This document shows positions 33,781-42,893 of a stretch of 64,000 bases of DNA, one piece after another. The notes beneath the pieces are model-generated. The model made no database searches, was not told where the DNA came from, and saw nothing but the letters and a program-made list of their open reading frames with translations. Both the position numbers and the translations under genes were made by a program. How positions within the stretch are numbered: position 1 is the first letter of the stretch; every line of letters begins with the position of its first letter. The DNA is from DASZTV01 sp035550655. Its GTDB lineage: Bacteria; Actinomycetota; Actinomycetes; JAFAQI01. The stretch lies in assembly GCA_035550655.1 (NCBI GenBank), contig DASZOU010000037.1:1-64000 (forward strand), written 5' to 3'.

Positions 33781-34404
33781 CCCGTGCAAGCCGTCGTCTT
33801 CGACCTCGGCGGCGTGCTCGCCGAGTTCTCCGGCGTCGCGACGATGCGCGAGCTTGCGGGCATCGACTCCGACGACGCTCTCTGGCAGCGCTGGCTCGAG
33901 TGCGAGTGGGTCCGCCGCTTCGAGCGCGGCCACTGTTCGGCTGCCGAGTTCGCCGACGGCATGGTCGCCGACTGGCGACTGCCGATGACCGGTGCCGAGT
34001 TCCTCGCTGCCTTCGGTGACTGGGTTCAGCACCCGTACGACGGTGCCGAGGAGCTCGTCAAGGAGACCGCAGCCATCGCGACCGTGGCGATGCTGTCGAA
34101 CATGAACGCCGTCCACTGGGAGCTCGCGGTGAGCGACTGGCCGCTCGTCTCCCACTTCGAGCACGTGTTCACGTCGTTCCAGCTCGGGCTGATCAAGCCG
34201 GACGCCGAGATCTTCACCCATGTCGTCGGCGTACTCGGCCTGGCGCCGCAGGAGGTGCTGTTCCTCGACGACAACCAGATCAACGTCGACGGCGCTCGGG
34301 CGGCCGGGCTTCGCGCGGAGCGGGTGCGAGGCGTGGCGGAGGCGCGCGCGGCCGTGGACCGAACGCTCAGTCGAAGCTCGGGCGCTGGTCCCGGGTCCGC
34401 TTGA
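33778..34404 (+). CDS. HAD-superfamily hydrolase (YihX-like)
   Basis: This 208-residue HAD protein has the nucleophile motif VFDLGGVL (the +2 position is Gly rather than Asp, as in YihX-type phosphatases), a helical cap, the Ser motif MLSNMN, Lys in LGLIKPDAEIF and the metal Asp pair in LFLDDNQ. It probably dephosphorylates a small sugar phosphate or similar compound. Its 3' end overlaps the convergent DsbA-like gene by 38 bp. Confidence 0.85.
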   Translation: MPVQAVVFDLGGVLAEFSGVATMRELAGIDSDDALWQRWLECEWVRRFERGHCSAAEFADGMVADWRLPMTGAEFLAAFGDWVQHPYDGAEELVKETAAIATVAMLSNMNAVHWELAVSDWPLVSHFEHVFTSFQLGLIKPDAEIFTHVVGVLGLAPQEVLFLDDNQINVDGARAAGLRAERVRGVAEARAAVDRTLSRSSGAGPGSA

Positions 34405-34969
34405 TCTCGTAGAAGCCCGGCGTCTGCGCGACGAGCAGCACCCCGTCCCACAACCGGCCGGCGGCCTCATCCCGCGGCGCGGGCGTGACGACCGGTCCGA
34501 AGAAGGCCGTTCCGCCGACCCGGATGATCGGCGTGCCGACGTCCTGGCCGACGAGCGACATCCCCTCGTCGTGCGACGCGCGTACCGCATCGTCGTAAGA
34601 CGGGTCGTCCATCGCATCGACGAGCTCGGCCGGCAGGCCGGCCTCGGCGACCGCCGCAGCGATTGTCGGGCGATCCTTCGGCAGCTTCTCCGGGTGGAAC
34701 CGCCTCCCGAGCGCCGTGTAGAGCGGGCCCACAGCGTCGGGGCCGAGTGACTGCTCGGCCGCAACGCACACGCGCATCGGTCCCCAGCCGAGGGCAATCC
34801 GCTCGATGTAGTCCGCCGGGAGGTCGCGGCCCTCATTGAGGATCGCCAGGCTCATCGGCCGCCAGCGCACCCTGACGTCACGGACCTGCTCCACCTCGAG
34901 CATCCAGCGCGAGGTCAGCCACGCCCACGGGCACAGCGTGTCGAACCAGAAATCTGCGATCGTTGCCAT
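34367..34969 (-). CDS. DsbA-family, mycothiol-dependent nitroreductase-like protein
   Basis: This 200-residue thioredoxin-fold protein resembles mycobacterial Rv2466c: FWFDTLCPWAWLTSRW at the start, a helical insertion, then the cis-Pro GTPIIRVGG. The active site is Cys13-Pro-Trp-Ala16, so the second Cys of the usual CPWC is missing and only a monothiol mechanism with mycothiol is possible. The ATG at 34969 sits 7 nt after a TAGGGT box. No export signal, so cytosolic. Confidence 0.8.
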   Translation of the reverse strand: MATIADFWFDTLCPWAWLTSRWMLEVEQVRDVRVRWRPMSLAILNEGRDLPADYIERIALGWGPMRVCVAAEQSLGPDAVGPLYTALGRRFHPEKLPKDRPTIAAAVAEAGLPAELVDAMDDPSYDDAVRASHDEGMSLVGQDVGTPIIRVGGTAFFGPVVTPAPRDEAAGRLWDGVLLVAQTPGFYEIKRTRDQRPSFD

Positions 34970-34982
34970 TGCAAGAACCCTA
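34967..34982 (-). promoter_or_regulatory. -10 box for leaderless DsbA-like mRNA
   Basis: TAGGGT on the minus strand (34982-34977), 7 nt, then ATG 34969. The same box and spacing occur before the DUF4232 lipoprotein gene. Confidence 0.55.
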
Positions 34983-35030
34983 TCCACGGCGCCGGATCCA
35001 GGACGCCGGCGCCGTGGCAGACTCGGCGCC

Positions 35031-37592
35031 GTGACCGCCGAGAACCTGACCCTCGTCGAAGCGGAGGAGCGGCGGCGGTTGCTCGACGTCGCGCTCTACG
35101 ACGTCCAGCTCGACCTCACGACCGCGCTGTCCGAGCCGCGCCGGTTCCGCTCGACCACATCCGTGACGTTCAGCTGCATCGAGCCAGGCGCAACCGCCCA
35201 CCTGGACATCACTGCGGACCTCGTCGAGTCCGCGACGCTCAACGGAACCCCGATCGACGTCGAGCGGGCATTCAACGGGCAGCGGCTCATGCTGCCTCCG
35301 CTGGCGGCGGCCAACGAGCTCACCGTGGTGGCCCAGTGCGTCTACTCGCGCAGCGGCGAGGGACTGCACCGCTTCGTCGACCCCGTCGACGGCGAGGTCT
35401 ACCTCTACACGCAGTTCGAGACCTTCGACGCGCACCGCATGTTCGCGTGCTTCGACCAGCCCGACCTGAAGGCCGTCTTCCGGATCATGGCCGACGCCCC
35501 CGATCACTGGCGGGTGCTGTCCAACATGCCGTCAAGCGTCGAAGGCGGCCGGCACATGTTCGAGCCGACCCCTCGGCAGTCGACGTACATCACTGCCCTC
35601 GTGGCCGGACCGTACGAAGGGACCACCGCTACGCATGACGGGATCGATCTCGGCGTGTACTGCCGACGGTCGCTGCTCGAGCATCTCGACGCCGGGGACA
35701 TCCTCGAGGTGACCCGGCAGGGCTTCGACGCCTTCCACGCGCTGTTCGAGACGCGCTACGCCTGGCCGAAGTACGACCAGGTGTTCGTGCCCGAGTTCAA
35801 CATGGGCGCGATGGAGAACGCGGGCTGCGTGACCTTCACCGAGGACTACATCTTCCGGTCACGCACCACGGACTACTCCTACGAGCGCCGGGCCGTCACC
35901 GTCCTGCACGAGATGGCGCACATGTGGTTCGGCGACCTCGTGACGATGAAGTGGTGGGACGACCTCTGGCTCAACGAGTCCTTCGCCGAGTTCGTCTCGA
36001 CCCACGTCACGGCGGGACACACCCGCTGGCCCGACGTCTGGACCTCGTTCTGCAACGCCGAGAAGACCTGGGCCTACCGGCAGGACCAGCTCGCGACCAC
36101 ACACCCGATCGCCGCGGACATCCCCGACATCGAGGCGGTCACCACCAACTTCGACGGAATCACCTACGCCAAGGGCGCCTCGGTGCTGAAGCTGCTCGCC
36201 CACTGGGTCGGCGAGGACGCGTTCTTCTCGGCCACGCGCAGCTACTTCGCCAAGCACGCCCACTCGAACACGACCATGCAGGACCTGCTCGACGCACTCG
36301 AGGCGGCGAGCGGCCGCGATCTGTCGGCGTGGACCCAGCAGTGGATCCAGACGGCGGGCGTCAACACGTTGCGCGCCGAGTTCGAAACCGACGCGGAGGA
36401 CTGCTTCACCTCGTTCGCTGTTCGCCAGACTGCGCCCGCCGAGCACCCGACCTTGCGGATGCACCGACTGCGGATCGGCCTGTACGACGAGGGAGCCGAC
36501 GGGCTGCGCCGGCAACGCCAGCTGGAGATCGACGTCGCCGGCGAGCGCACCGAGGTGCCTGACCTCATCGGCGTGGAGCGGCCCGACCTCGTACTGCTCA
36601 ATGACGACGACCTGACGTACGCCAAGATCCGGCTCGACGACCGGTCGTGGCACACGCTCGTCACGTCGATCGGCCGGCTCACCGATCCGCTGGCTCGCAC
36701 GCTGTGCTGGACCGCAGCCTGGGACATGACCCGCGATGCCGAGGTGAGCGCGGGCGACTACCTCGACCTGGTCATCGCCGGCGTCGGCCAGGAGACCGAG
36801 GTCGGGACCGTCCAGACCTTGCTGCGGCTCGCCGCGCAGGCGATCGACCCGTACGGCGATCCCGCTCGCAGCACGGAGCGCCGCACCCGGCTTGCGGCAC
36901 GTGCCTTCGAGCTGCTCGACGCGAACCCGCCGGGCAGCGACCTGCAGCTCGCCTTCACCCGGGCCGCGGCCGCCAACGCGACATCACCGGACCAGCTCGA
37001 CCGGGTCGCGGCGCTGCTCGAGGGCAAGGAGCAGGTCGACGGGCTGGTGGTCGACACCGAGCTGCGCTGGCTGTTGCTGCACCGCCTGGTGGCCACCGGC
37101 CGTGCCGATGACGCCCGCATCGACGCCGAGCTCGCCCGCGACGACACCTCGGCCGGTCGCTGCCACGCGTTGACGCTGCGCGCGGCGCGGCCGAGCGCCG
37201 CCGCGAAAGCCGAGGCATGGCGGCAGGTCGTCGAGCACGAGGAGCTTCCCAACGCCGAGCAGGAAGCAACGATCGCCGGGTTCGTGAGCTACGAGCAGCG
37301 CGACCTGCTCGAGCCGTACGTCGACGCCTACTTCGGCGCGATCGGCGAGCTTTACCGGACCCGCTCGGCCGAGATGGCCCAGCAGCTGATCGCCGGGCTG
37401 TACCCGTACTGGGCCACCGACGTCTCCACCATCGAGCACACCGAGGCGTATCTCGCCGCCGAGGAGCCCGGCGCCGCCCTGCGCCGCATGCTCCTGGAGG
37501 GACGCGACGCTCTGGCCCGCGCGCTGCGCTCGCGCGAGCGCGACATGGCCGCCGCCACCCGCCCCCTCTTGGATGCGCCGAGCTCAACGTAA
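35031..37592 (+). CDS. pepN: Aminopeptidase N (M1)
   Basis: This 853-residue zinc aminopeptidase has the M1 exopeptidase motif GAMEN, the zinc motif HEMAH (293-297) and a second Glu in NESFAEF. The long C-terminal ERAP-type helical domain is complete. It removes N-terminal residues from peptides in the cytosol. The GTG at 35031 places TAENLTLVEAEERRRLLDV at the N-terminus, typical of actinobacterial PepN. The TAA stop is at once followed by the first dispersed 32-bp-period repeat array. Confidence 0.92.
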   Translation: MTAENLTLVEAEERRRLLDVALYDVQLDLTTALSEPRRFRSTTSVTFSCIEPGATAHLDITADLVESATLNGTPIDVERAFNGQRLMLPPLAAANELTVVAQCVYSRSGEGLHRFVDPVDGEVYLYTQFETFDAHRMFACFDQPDLKAVFRIMADAPDHWRVLSNMPSSVEGGRHMFEPTPRQSTYITALVAGPYEGTTATHDGIDLGVYCRRSLLEHLDAGDILEVTRQGFDAFHALFETRYAWPKYDQVFVPEFNMGAMENAGCVTFTEDYIFRSRTTDYSYERRAVTVLHEMAHMWFGDLVTMKWWDDLWLNESFAEFVSTHVTAGHTRWPDVWTSFCNAEKTWAYRQDQLATTHPIAADIPDIEAVTTNFDGITYAKGASVLKLLAHWVGEDAFFSATRSYFAKHAHSNTTMQDLLDALEAASGRDLSAWTQQWIQTAGVNTLRAEFETDAEDCFTSFAVRQTAPAEHPTLRMHRLRIGLYDEGADGLRRQRQLEIDVAGERTEVPDLIGVERPDLVLLNDDDLTYAKIRLDDRSWHTLVTSIGRLTDPLARTLCWTAAWDMTRDAEVSAGDYLDLVIAGVGQETEVGTVQTLLRLAAQAIDPYGDPARSTERRTRLAARAFELLDANPPGSDLQLAFTRAAAANATSPDQLDRVAALLEGKEQVDGLVVDTELRWLLLHRLVATGRADDARIDAELARDDTSAGRCHALTLRAARPSAAAKAEAWRQVVEHEELPNAEQEATIAGFVSYEQRDLLEPYVDAYFGAIGELYRTRSAEMAQQLIAGLYPYWATDVSTIEHTEAYLAAEEPGAALRRMLLEGRDALARALRSRERDMAAATRPLLDAPSST

Positions 37593-37682
37593 GAGGCTGA
37601 TCGCATGTGACATTGGTGTCGCGAATCGCGACGTCTATGTGACATGCGCGTCGTGATTCACCGCCCCTATGTGACATGCGGG
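37591..37682. repeat. Dispersed palindromic repeat, copy 1 (three units, 32-bp period)
   Basis: The near-palindrome ATGTGACAT occurs at 37605-37613, 37637-37645 and 37669-37677, exactly 32 bp apart. Between units are degenerate complementary stretches (TCGCGAATCGCGA, GTCGTGATTCAC). The left flank AAGAGGCTGATCGCATGT (37591-37608) recurs on the other strand at 54247-54230. The array fills the gap between convergent pepN and the PLD gene. It has no spacers of CRISPR type and no coding content. Confidence 0.85.
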
Positions 37683-37689
37683 CGAGGCG

Positions 37690-38715
37690 TCACAGCGGCG
37701 GAGGCCAGGCGGAGCCGTCGCTCTCGTCGGAGCCGATGACGGCGGCTACTCGCTGCACCAGGCGCGGCGCGAGCAGCACCAGACCCAGCTCCCGGTCGTG
37801 AAGCAGCGAGGCGTCGCTGAGGTTCTCCGAGCCGACAAAGGCCATGCCGCCCGGCCGGCCGGCATCCACCGCGATCAGCTTCGCGTGCAGGTAGAGCGGC
37901 CGCTCGCCGTACATCACCCGGATCCGCGCCCCGACCCGGGTCAACGCCGCGAAGGCGGGCCGCCACTTGTCGGAGTAGGTCATCGCGACGCTGACCTGCA
38001 CTCCCCGGCGGGCGGCGGCGAGGAGGGCGGACACCACCGCCGGGCTGGTGAGCTCCTCGCTCTCCAGCGCGACCGAGGAGCGCGCGCGGCCGATCATCGC
38101 GAGGACGTCCGCCCACGACTGGCCCGGGCTCCACACCAGGTCGTCCGCGGGCGGGACGGCGCCCTGACCGCGCAGGTCGGCCGTGAAGACCGACTCGATC
38201 GCCGCGACGTCGACGCGATCGACGTCGACGACCGCGGCATCCCGGCTGGTCGCGTAGTAGCGCGCGGTGAGGTTGAGCGACATGATCACGGCGGTGCGGC
38301 CGTCGATGACGAATGCCTTCTCGTGGGTCGCGAAGTAGCGCGGGGACGACCACGCGACGTGCGCCCCGCGCCGTGAGAGGTAGTCGTACGCCGGCTGGTT
38401 GCGCACGCGCTCGAGCCGGCGGTCGAGGATGACCCGAACCCGCACGCCACGTCCGGCGTCGCTCGCGAGGATCTGCTCCGCGGTCGGGTCGTCGAGCTCG
38501 TACATCGTCAGGTCCAGCGAGCGGCGAGGCGAGGACAGCAGGGCGTAGATCGGCGCCATGCCGTCGTCGGGCTCCACGATCAGCCGGTCGCCGCTCGCTG
38601 CCGGCGGTGCGACCGACGGCAGCGCGGCTGCCGGACGCCCGGTTCGACCGAGCGAGTGCCAACCCAACGCCGCGAGAACAGCCAAGGCAGCGACGACGAA
38701 GCGGGGCGATCTCAC
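37690..38715 (-). CDS. Exported phospholipase-D-family protein
   Basis: This 341-residue protein has an N-terminal hydrophobic segment (about 6-21, signal or anchor) and two HKD motifs: HEKAFVIDGRTAVIMSLN and HAKLIAVDAGRPGGMAFVG. Each has the HxKx4D spacing and a following Asn. The family covers phospholipases, nucleases and phosphotransferases, and the substrate is uncertain. The GTG at 38715 is chosen because it gives the hydrophobic start. Upstream frame is Arg/Pro nonsense over the neighbouring gene. It follows the AI-2E permease gene on the same strand, whose stop is 43 bp upstream. Confidence 0.8.
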   Translation of the reverse strand: MRSPRFVVAALAVLAALGWHSLGRTGRPAAALPSVAPPAASGDRLIVEPDDGMAPIYALLSSPRRSLDLTMYELDDPTAEQILASDAGRGVRVRVILDRRLERVRNQPAYDYLSRRGAHVAWSSPRYFATHEKAFVIDGRTAVIMSLNLTARYYATSRDAAVVDVDRVDVAAIESVFTADLRGQGAVPPADDLVWSPGQSWADVLAMIGRARSSVALESEELTSPAVVSALLAAARRGVQVSVAMTYSDKWRPAFAALTRVGARIRVMYGERPLYLHAKLIAVDAGRPGGMAFVGSENLSDASLLHDRELGLVLLAPRLVQRVAAVIGSDESDGSAWPPPL

Positions 38716-38758
38716 CGCGCCAAGGTCCGCGGCGGCTCCGACACGGCCGCCGGGGCGG

Positions 38759-40003
38759 TCAGCGGGCTGTGGACGTGCGCGGCCGTGCCGCGCCCGGTGC
38801 CTTCTTGGCGGCCTTCTTGGCGGCGCCGGCCGGCTTCGCGGCAGCGCGCTTGCGCGGTGCGGCCTTCTTTGCCGGTGGCGGCGGGTCGCCGCCGAGGCTC
38901 TCGATTGCCGGTGCCCCGGTCTCGGGTGGCAGCTGCCCGCCGGAGGCGAGGGACTTGACGACGGCGTAGCAGACGGCCACCACCGGCACGGCAAGGACAG
39001 CGCCGTAGATGCCTTCGAGCACACCGCCGCCGGCGATCGAAACGGCGACGGCGAGCGGGTGCAGCTCGACGTAGCGGCCGACGAGGAACGGCTGGAAGAC
39101 GTGCGCCTCGATCTGGTTGTCGATGACGAGGATCCCGATCAGTACGACGCCGAGCACCCAGCCCTGGGTCACGAAGGTGACGGCGACGGCGAGGCCACCG
39201 AAGAGGAAGGCCCCGATGATCGGCAGGAAGCTGCCCATGAAGACGAGCAGGGCGAGTGGCGCCACCAGCGGGACGCCCATCGCCGAGAGCGCGATCGCAA
39301 CGACGACGCCGTGGAAGACCGCGATGATGAACGTCCCGTGGACGAAGCCACCGAGCCGCTGCCACGCCTGCTGTCCCGCGTCGTGAACGCGATGGCGGCT
39401 ACTGGCCGGGAACAGGCCGGCGAACCAGTCCCAGATGTTGTGGCCGTCATACAGCATGAAGAAGGTCATGAAGAACCACAGGACCACCCCGGCCAGCGTC
39501 TCCGCGACAGTCGCGATGCCGGACAGCGCCCCTGACGCCACCGCGTTCCGGTGGGCGTTCAGGTAGTCCGTGATCGTCTTTTCGAGACTGGCGGTCGACG
39601 ACGACTTCACGTGCAGGTCGACGGTCAGGAAGTGCCGGAACTTGGTCACGGCCGCCTGGATCTGGCTGACGAGATCGGGGTACTGGCTGACCGCTCGGTC
39701 GACGACGAAGATCGCGATGCCGCCGAACACCACCGCGGCGAGGAGCACGGTGAGCCAGGTCGCCAGCGCTCTCGGCAGGCCGCGCCGGACGAACCACATC
39801 ACGATCGGATAGCCCAGCGAGGTCGCGAACAGCGCCGCGAAGAACGGCAGGACGACGAAGTAGATCCGGTCCATGAACCGGATCAGTACGACGACCCCGG
39901 CAATGACGATGAGGGTCCGCCACACCCATCCGGCGGCGTCGCGCAACAGCGGCGGCACCGGCATCGGCGAGCGGCTGCCCGCGTCGACCGGCCCGGTGCT
40001 CAC
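38759..40003 (-). CDS. AI-2E family permease with histone-like tail
   Basis: This 414-residue membrane protein of the PF01594 family has 7-8 helices and the family hallmarks FFMTFFMLYDG, GSFLPIIGAFLFGG and the DNQIEAHVFQP region. Despite the name, family members include sodium-proton antiporters and exporters of unknown substrate. The last 45 residues are a soluble Lys/Ala/Pro/Arg tail (PPPPAKKAAPRKRAAAKPAG and on) resembling histone H1 or HupB tails, unusual for this family. It lies just upstream of the PLD gene. Confidence 0.82.
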   Translation of the reverse strand: MSTGPVDAGSRSPMPVPPLLRDAAGWVWRTLIVIAGVVVLIRFMDRIYFVVLPFFAALFATSLGYPIVMWFVRRGLPRALATWLTVLLAAVVFGGIAIFVVDRAVSQYPDLVSQIQAAVTKFRHFLTVDLHVKSSSTASLEKTITDYLNAHRNAVASGALSGIATVAETLAGVVLWFFMTFFMLYDGHNIWDWFAGLFPASSRHRVHDAGQQAWQRLGGFVHGTFIIAVFHGVVVAIALSAMGVPLVAPLALLVFMGSFLPIIGAFLFGGLAVAVTFVTQGWVLGVVLIGILVIDNQIEAHVFQPFLVGRYVELHPLAVAVSIAGGGVLEGIYGAVLAVPVVAVCYAVVKSLASGGQLPPETGAPAIESLGGDPPPPAKKAAPRKRAAAKPAGAAKKAAKKAPGAARPRTSTAR

Positions 40004-40058
40004 GGCGTCACTTTGACATCGGCCGCGCGCGATTCGGTGGACCCGCGCCGAAGCGCGG

Positions 40059-40448
40059 CTAGCGAACGACGATCGGGTGCCCCGCGGCTTCGGCGAGCAT
40101 CCGCACCCCGGTCACGATGCCTCCGGCGAGGTCGCCGCCGGCGAAGGACGTCGTCATCGACAGCGCCGCGAGGGCGCAGGCGCGATCGGACAGGCGGCGC
40201 GCCGCCGCATCGCCGGTCACGATCTCCAGCAGCCGGTCACCGGGCGACACGACGATGAGCACCGTGTCGCTCGCCTGCGCGCCGAAGCTCGCGTGCTTCG
40301 CCTCGGCCGCATCACGAATGTCTCCTTCGACGTTGCCCACGAAGACGGAGAACCGCAGGCCGGTCTCGCTGTTCGCCAGCTCGATGACCCGTTCGATGTC
40401 GTTCTGCTGCTCGTTGGTGAAGGCTTCACCACTCGGCACTTGCGCCAC
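40059..40448 (-). CDS. DUF5130 family protein
   Basis: This protein of about 129 residues has the DUF5130 pattern: FTNEQQNDIERVIELAN, FSVFVGNVEGD, DTVLIVVSPGDRLLEIVTG and a terminal RMLAEAAGHPIVV. It resembles TPM-domain stress proteins of actinobacteria; the reaction is unknown. The start is ambiguous: GTG 40448 follows AAGGA at good spacing, but GTG 40457, ATG 40490 or GTG 40439 are also possible. All of them overlap the gene upstream, so the two are coupled. Confidence 0.75.
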   Translation of the reverse strand: MAQVPSGEAFTNEQQNDIERVIELANSETGLRFSVFVGNVEGDIRDAAEAKHASFGAQASDTVLIVVSPGDRLLEIVTGDAAARRLSDRACALAALSMTTSFAGGDLAGGIVTGVRMLAEAAGHPIVVR

Positions 40449-40788
40449 CCCGTGCACTGTCCTTGGCGGCCGCGGCGCCGGCTGTCTCATCCGCCGGAGC
40501 ACCGATCCACTTGGCCTCGCGGTCCCACGGCTTCCCGGGGCGGTAGCGCGGCCGGCTCAGGGTCGACGGCAGCACCGACAACGCCGCGATCACGAGAAAC
40601 GCCCCGACCGGGATCACGACGTAGTACAGGATCGTGAGGCCGGCGCCCAGCGATGGGCCTGGGCGAGCTCCGTCGTCGCGGTGCAGGGCAAGCGCGGGTG
40701 CGGCTGCGGTCAGGACGGGCAGGGCCGCAGCGATGGCGATCGTGGCGAGCCGGGCGGCAGCCCGCCGGCCAGGTTGGCGGTTCCTCAC
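40426..40788 (-). CDS. Small exported membrane protein
   Basis: This 120-residue protein has a signal peptide (about 1-35, ending ALA), a short outside stretch, one transmembrane helix (about 52-70, ILYYVVIPVGAFLVIAAL) and a cytosolic tail with RPRYRPGKPWDREAKW. The last motif is recurrent in small actinobacterial membrane proteins next to DUF5130 genes. No function is known to me. It overlaps the DUF5130 start. Confidence 0.7.
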   Translation of the reverse strand: MRNRQPGRRAAARLATIAIAAALPVLTAAAPALALHRDDGARPGPSLGAGLTILYYVVIPVGAFLVIAALSVLPSTLSRPRYRPGKPWDREAKWIGAPADETAGAAAAKDSARGGASAEW

Positions 40789-40816
40789 GACGTGAAACTT
40801 ATCCGACCGGCTCCCG

Positions 40817-42229
40817 CTACCAGCACGACGGTCGGCGCTGCGCCCAGGGCGCGGCCGCCTCGAGCTGCGCCGACAACGACAGCAGCGTCACCTCGTCGTA
40901 CGGCCGGCCGATCAGCTGCACCCCGATCGGCAGCCCGTCGGCGGTCCAGTGCAGTGGCACCGAGACGGCTGGCTGCCCCGACATGTTGTACGGCGCCGTG
41001 AACGGGGTGAACCGCTTCTGCGCGTCGAAGTCCGCTGCCGGGTCGTCATCGTCGCGCAAGCCACCCACCAGCGCCGGAGGTTGGGCAAGCGTCGGCGTGA
41101 GGATCGCGTCGTACCGCGCGGACGCGGTCAGCTCGGTCCGCGCGGCGCGGCGCAGCGTGGCCAGCGCCGCGTAGACCTGCTGCCCTGAAGCCGTGCGGCC
41201 GCGATCCCGGATCCATCGCGTCAACGGGCGCGTCTTCGGCTCGTCGTCCGAGCTGATCGGAAGGTTGAGGAACTCGGCTGACCACACCGTCTCGAAGGCA
41301 GGCACCAGATCGGCCGTGAAGGTGGGTGAGTAGTCGAACACGTAATGACCGAGATCGGACAGCAGCTCGCTCGCCGCTTCGTACGCCGCCATGCATTCCG
41401 GGTGCACCGGCGCGTCGGCGATCACCGGCGTCGCGAACCGCCCGATGTTCATCCGGCCCGGCGAGGCGTCACAGGACGAAAGGAAGCTCTGCGGCGGGGG
41501 TGGCGCCCACTGCCAGTCGCCGGGCGCCGGCCCGGCCATCGCATCGAGCAGCGCCGCGGCGTCGCGGACGGTTCGGGCGAGCGGCCCGTTCACGGCGAGC
41601 CCGCTGATCTCCGGCGAGACCGGTGCGTTGGAGACGCGGCCACGCGACGGCTTGATGCCGAACAGCCCGCAGACGCTGGCGGGGATCCGGATCGACCCGC
41701 CACCGTCACTGCCCTGCGCCGCCGGCACGAGCCCCGCGGCAACGGCTGCGGCCGCTCCCCCGCTCGAGCCACCGGCCGACCGCGCGAGGTCCCACGGCGT
41801 GCGGGCGGGTGGCGCGACGTCGGGCTCCGTGTAGCAGGGAAGCCCGAACTCCGGCGTGTTCGTCTTGCCGAGGCTGATCAGGCCGGCCGCCTTCAGCTTC
41901 GCCGTGACGGCGTCGTCGATGCCGAGGTCAGCCGCCGGCCAGGCGGACGTCCCGAATGTGGTCGGGACGCCTGCGACCAGGTTGAGGTCCTTGATGGCGG
42001 TCGGCACGCCGTACAGCTCCGGCAGGCCAGAACCGTCGCCGACCTGGTCGGCTGCCGCCTTCGCCGCGTCGAGCGCAAGGTCGGCTGTGACCGTCACGAA
42101 GGCCCCGACACGGTCGCTGAGCCGGTCGATCCGGGCCAGGTAGTGCTCCACCAGCTCGACCGGTGACACCGACTTGTCGCGCACCGCGGCGGCCTGCTCG
42201 AGCAGCGTCAGGTCGTGCAGCTCGCCCAC
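40817..42229 (-). CDS. Amidase (amidase signature family)
   Basis: This 470-residue enzyme has the Ser-cisSer-Lys triad: Lys in AIKDLNLV, cis-Ser in RSAGGSSGGAAAAVAAG and the nucleophile Ser in GSDGGGSIRIPASVCG. It hydrolyses an unknown amide; relatives include 6-aminohexanoate-cyclic-dimer hydrolase and indoleacetamide hydrolase. The GTG at 42229 begins GELHDLTLLEQAAAVR, the usual start. The longer frame overlaps the lipoprotein gene and looks spurious. Confidence 0.85.
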   Translation of the reverse strand: MGELHDLTLLEQAAAVRDKSVSPVELVEHYLARIDRLSDRVGAFVTVTADLALDAAKAAADQVGDGSGLPELYGVPTAIKDLNLVAGVPTTFGTSAWPAADLGIDDAVTAKLKAAGLISLGKTNTPEFGLPCYTEPDVAPPARTPWDLARSAGGSSGGAAAAVAAGLVPAAQGSDGGGSIRIPASVCGLFGIKPSRGRVSNAPVSPEISGLAVNGPLARTVRDAAALLDAMAGPAPGDWQWAPPPPQSFLSSCDASPGRMNIGRFATPVIADAPVHPECMAAYEAASELLSDLGHYVFDYSPTFTADLVPAFETVWSAEFLNLPISSDDEPKTRPLTRWIRDRGRTASGQQVYAALATLRRAARTELTASARYDAILTPTLAQPPALVGGLRDDDDPAADFDAQKRFTPFTAPYNMSGQPAVSVPLHWTADGLPIGVQLIGRPYDEVTLLSLSAQLEAAAPWAQRRPSCW

Positions 42230-42236
42230 GTCGGGC

Positions 42237-42869
42237 TCACCCGCCGGTACCAGGCGCCACGGGCAGGACGACTGACCGGCCCGCCTCGGTGGTGCACACC
42301 TGCGCGGACTCGGCAAGCTGGACGGAGCGCTTCTCACCCGGTGGATACACCCGCAAGAAGGCTGCGCTCGCCACCTTGCAGTCTGCGGCGCTGAAGTTGC
42401 CCGGCTCCGGGATCTGCAGCTGAGCGTTCGCTGCACTTCCAGGAGCGAGAGTGACAATCGCCTTTTCGCCGCCGCGCTCGTCGGCAGGCTGGCCGAGCTG
42501 ATGCCCGCCCGAGTCGAGAAAGGAGACACCCGGATAGCCGAACAGCGTGCACGGCCGGGAGCTGTCGTTGGTGAAGACGATCGGGATGATCGTCGAACCG
42601 GCGGCGCCCTGACCTTGCCCGACGGTGACCTTCAGCGCGCCGATGCCGCAGCCGTGTGACGCCTGGACCGTGCTCGAGAACGAGGGCGTCGGTGTCGGCG
42701 ACTCGCTCGGCGACGGCGAGGCGGACGCGGAAGCGGATGTGGTCGGGCTCGCCGTGGTGGGCGGCGATGTCGCCGCGGTGTTGTCACCGCCGCCGGAGGA
42801 GCCGTTGCTGCACCCGGCCGCGGCCAAGGCCGCGACGGCGAGCGAGGCGAGGCGAACGCGTGCCGTCAT
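42237..42869 (-). CDS. DUF4232-type lipoprotein
   Basis: This 210-residue lipoprotein has a signal peptide ending in the lipobox AAAGC (Cys20). A 45-residue Thr/Ser/Pro linker is followed by a domain with the DUF4232 features: GALKVTVGQGQGAAGS, FTNDSSRPCTLFGYPGVSFLD and two further Cys. It is expected on the outer face of the membrane; function unknown. A TAGGGT box lies 7 nt before the ATG. The amidase start follows 7 bp after its stop, so the two are likely co-transcribed. Confidence 0.82.
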   Translation of the reverse strand: MTARVRLASLAVAALAAAGCSNGSSGGGDNTAATSPPTTASPTTSASASASPSPSESPTPTPSFSSTVQASHGCGIGALKVTVGQGQGAAGSTIIPIVFTNDSSRPCTLFGYPGVSFLDSGGHQLGQPADERGGEKAIVTLAPGSAANAQLQIPEPGNFSAADCKVASAAFLRVYPPGEKRSVQLAESAQVCTTEAGRSVVLPVAPGTGG

Positions 42870-42882
42870 GACACGGACCCTA
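42867..42882 (-). promoter_or_regulatory. -10 box for leaderless lipoprotein mRNA
   Basis: TAGGGT on the minus strand (42882-42877), 7 nt, then ATG 42869. Confidence 0.55.
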
Positions 42883-42893
42883 GTGCCGCGCGA

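Noticed and set aside
33673..34836. N-terminal extension of the aldehyde dehydrogenase frame
   Set aside because: Spurious Arg/Ser-rich translation opposite the HAD gene. GTG 33672 has a ribosome binding site and the family N-terminus.
37591..37682. CRISPR array
   Set aside because: Only 9 bp are fully conserved, units follow at 32 bp with no room for spacers, and no cas gene is present.
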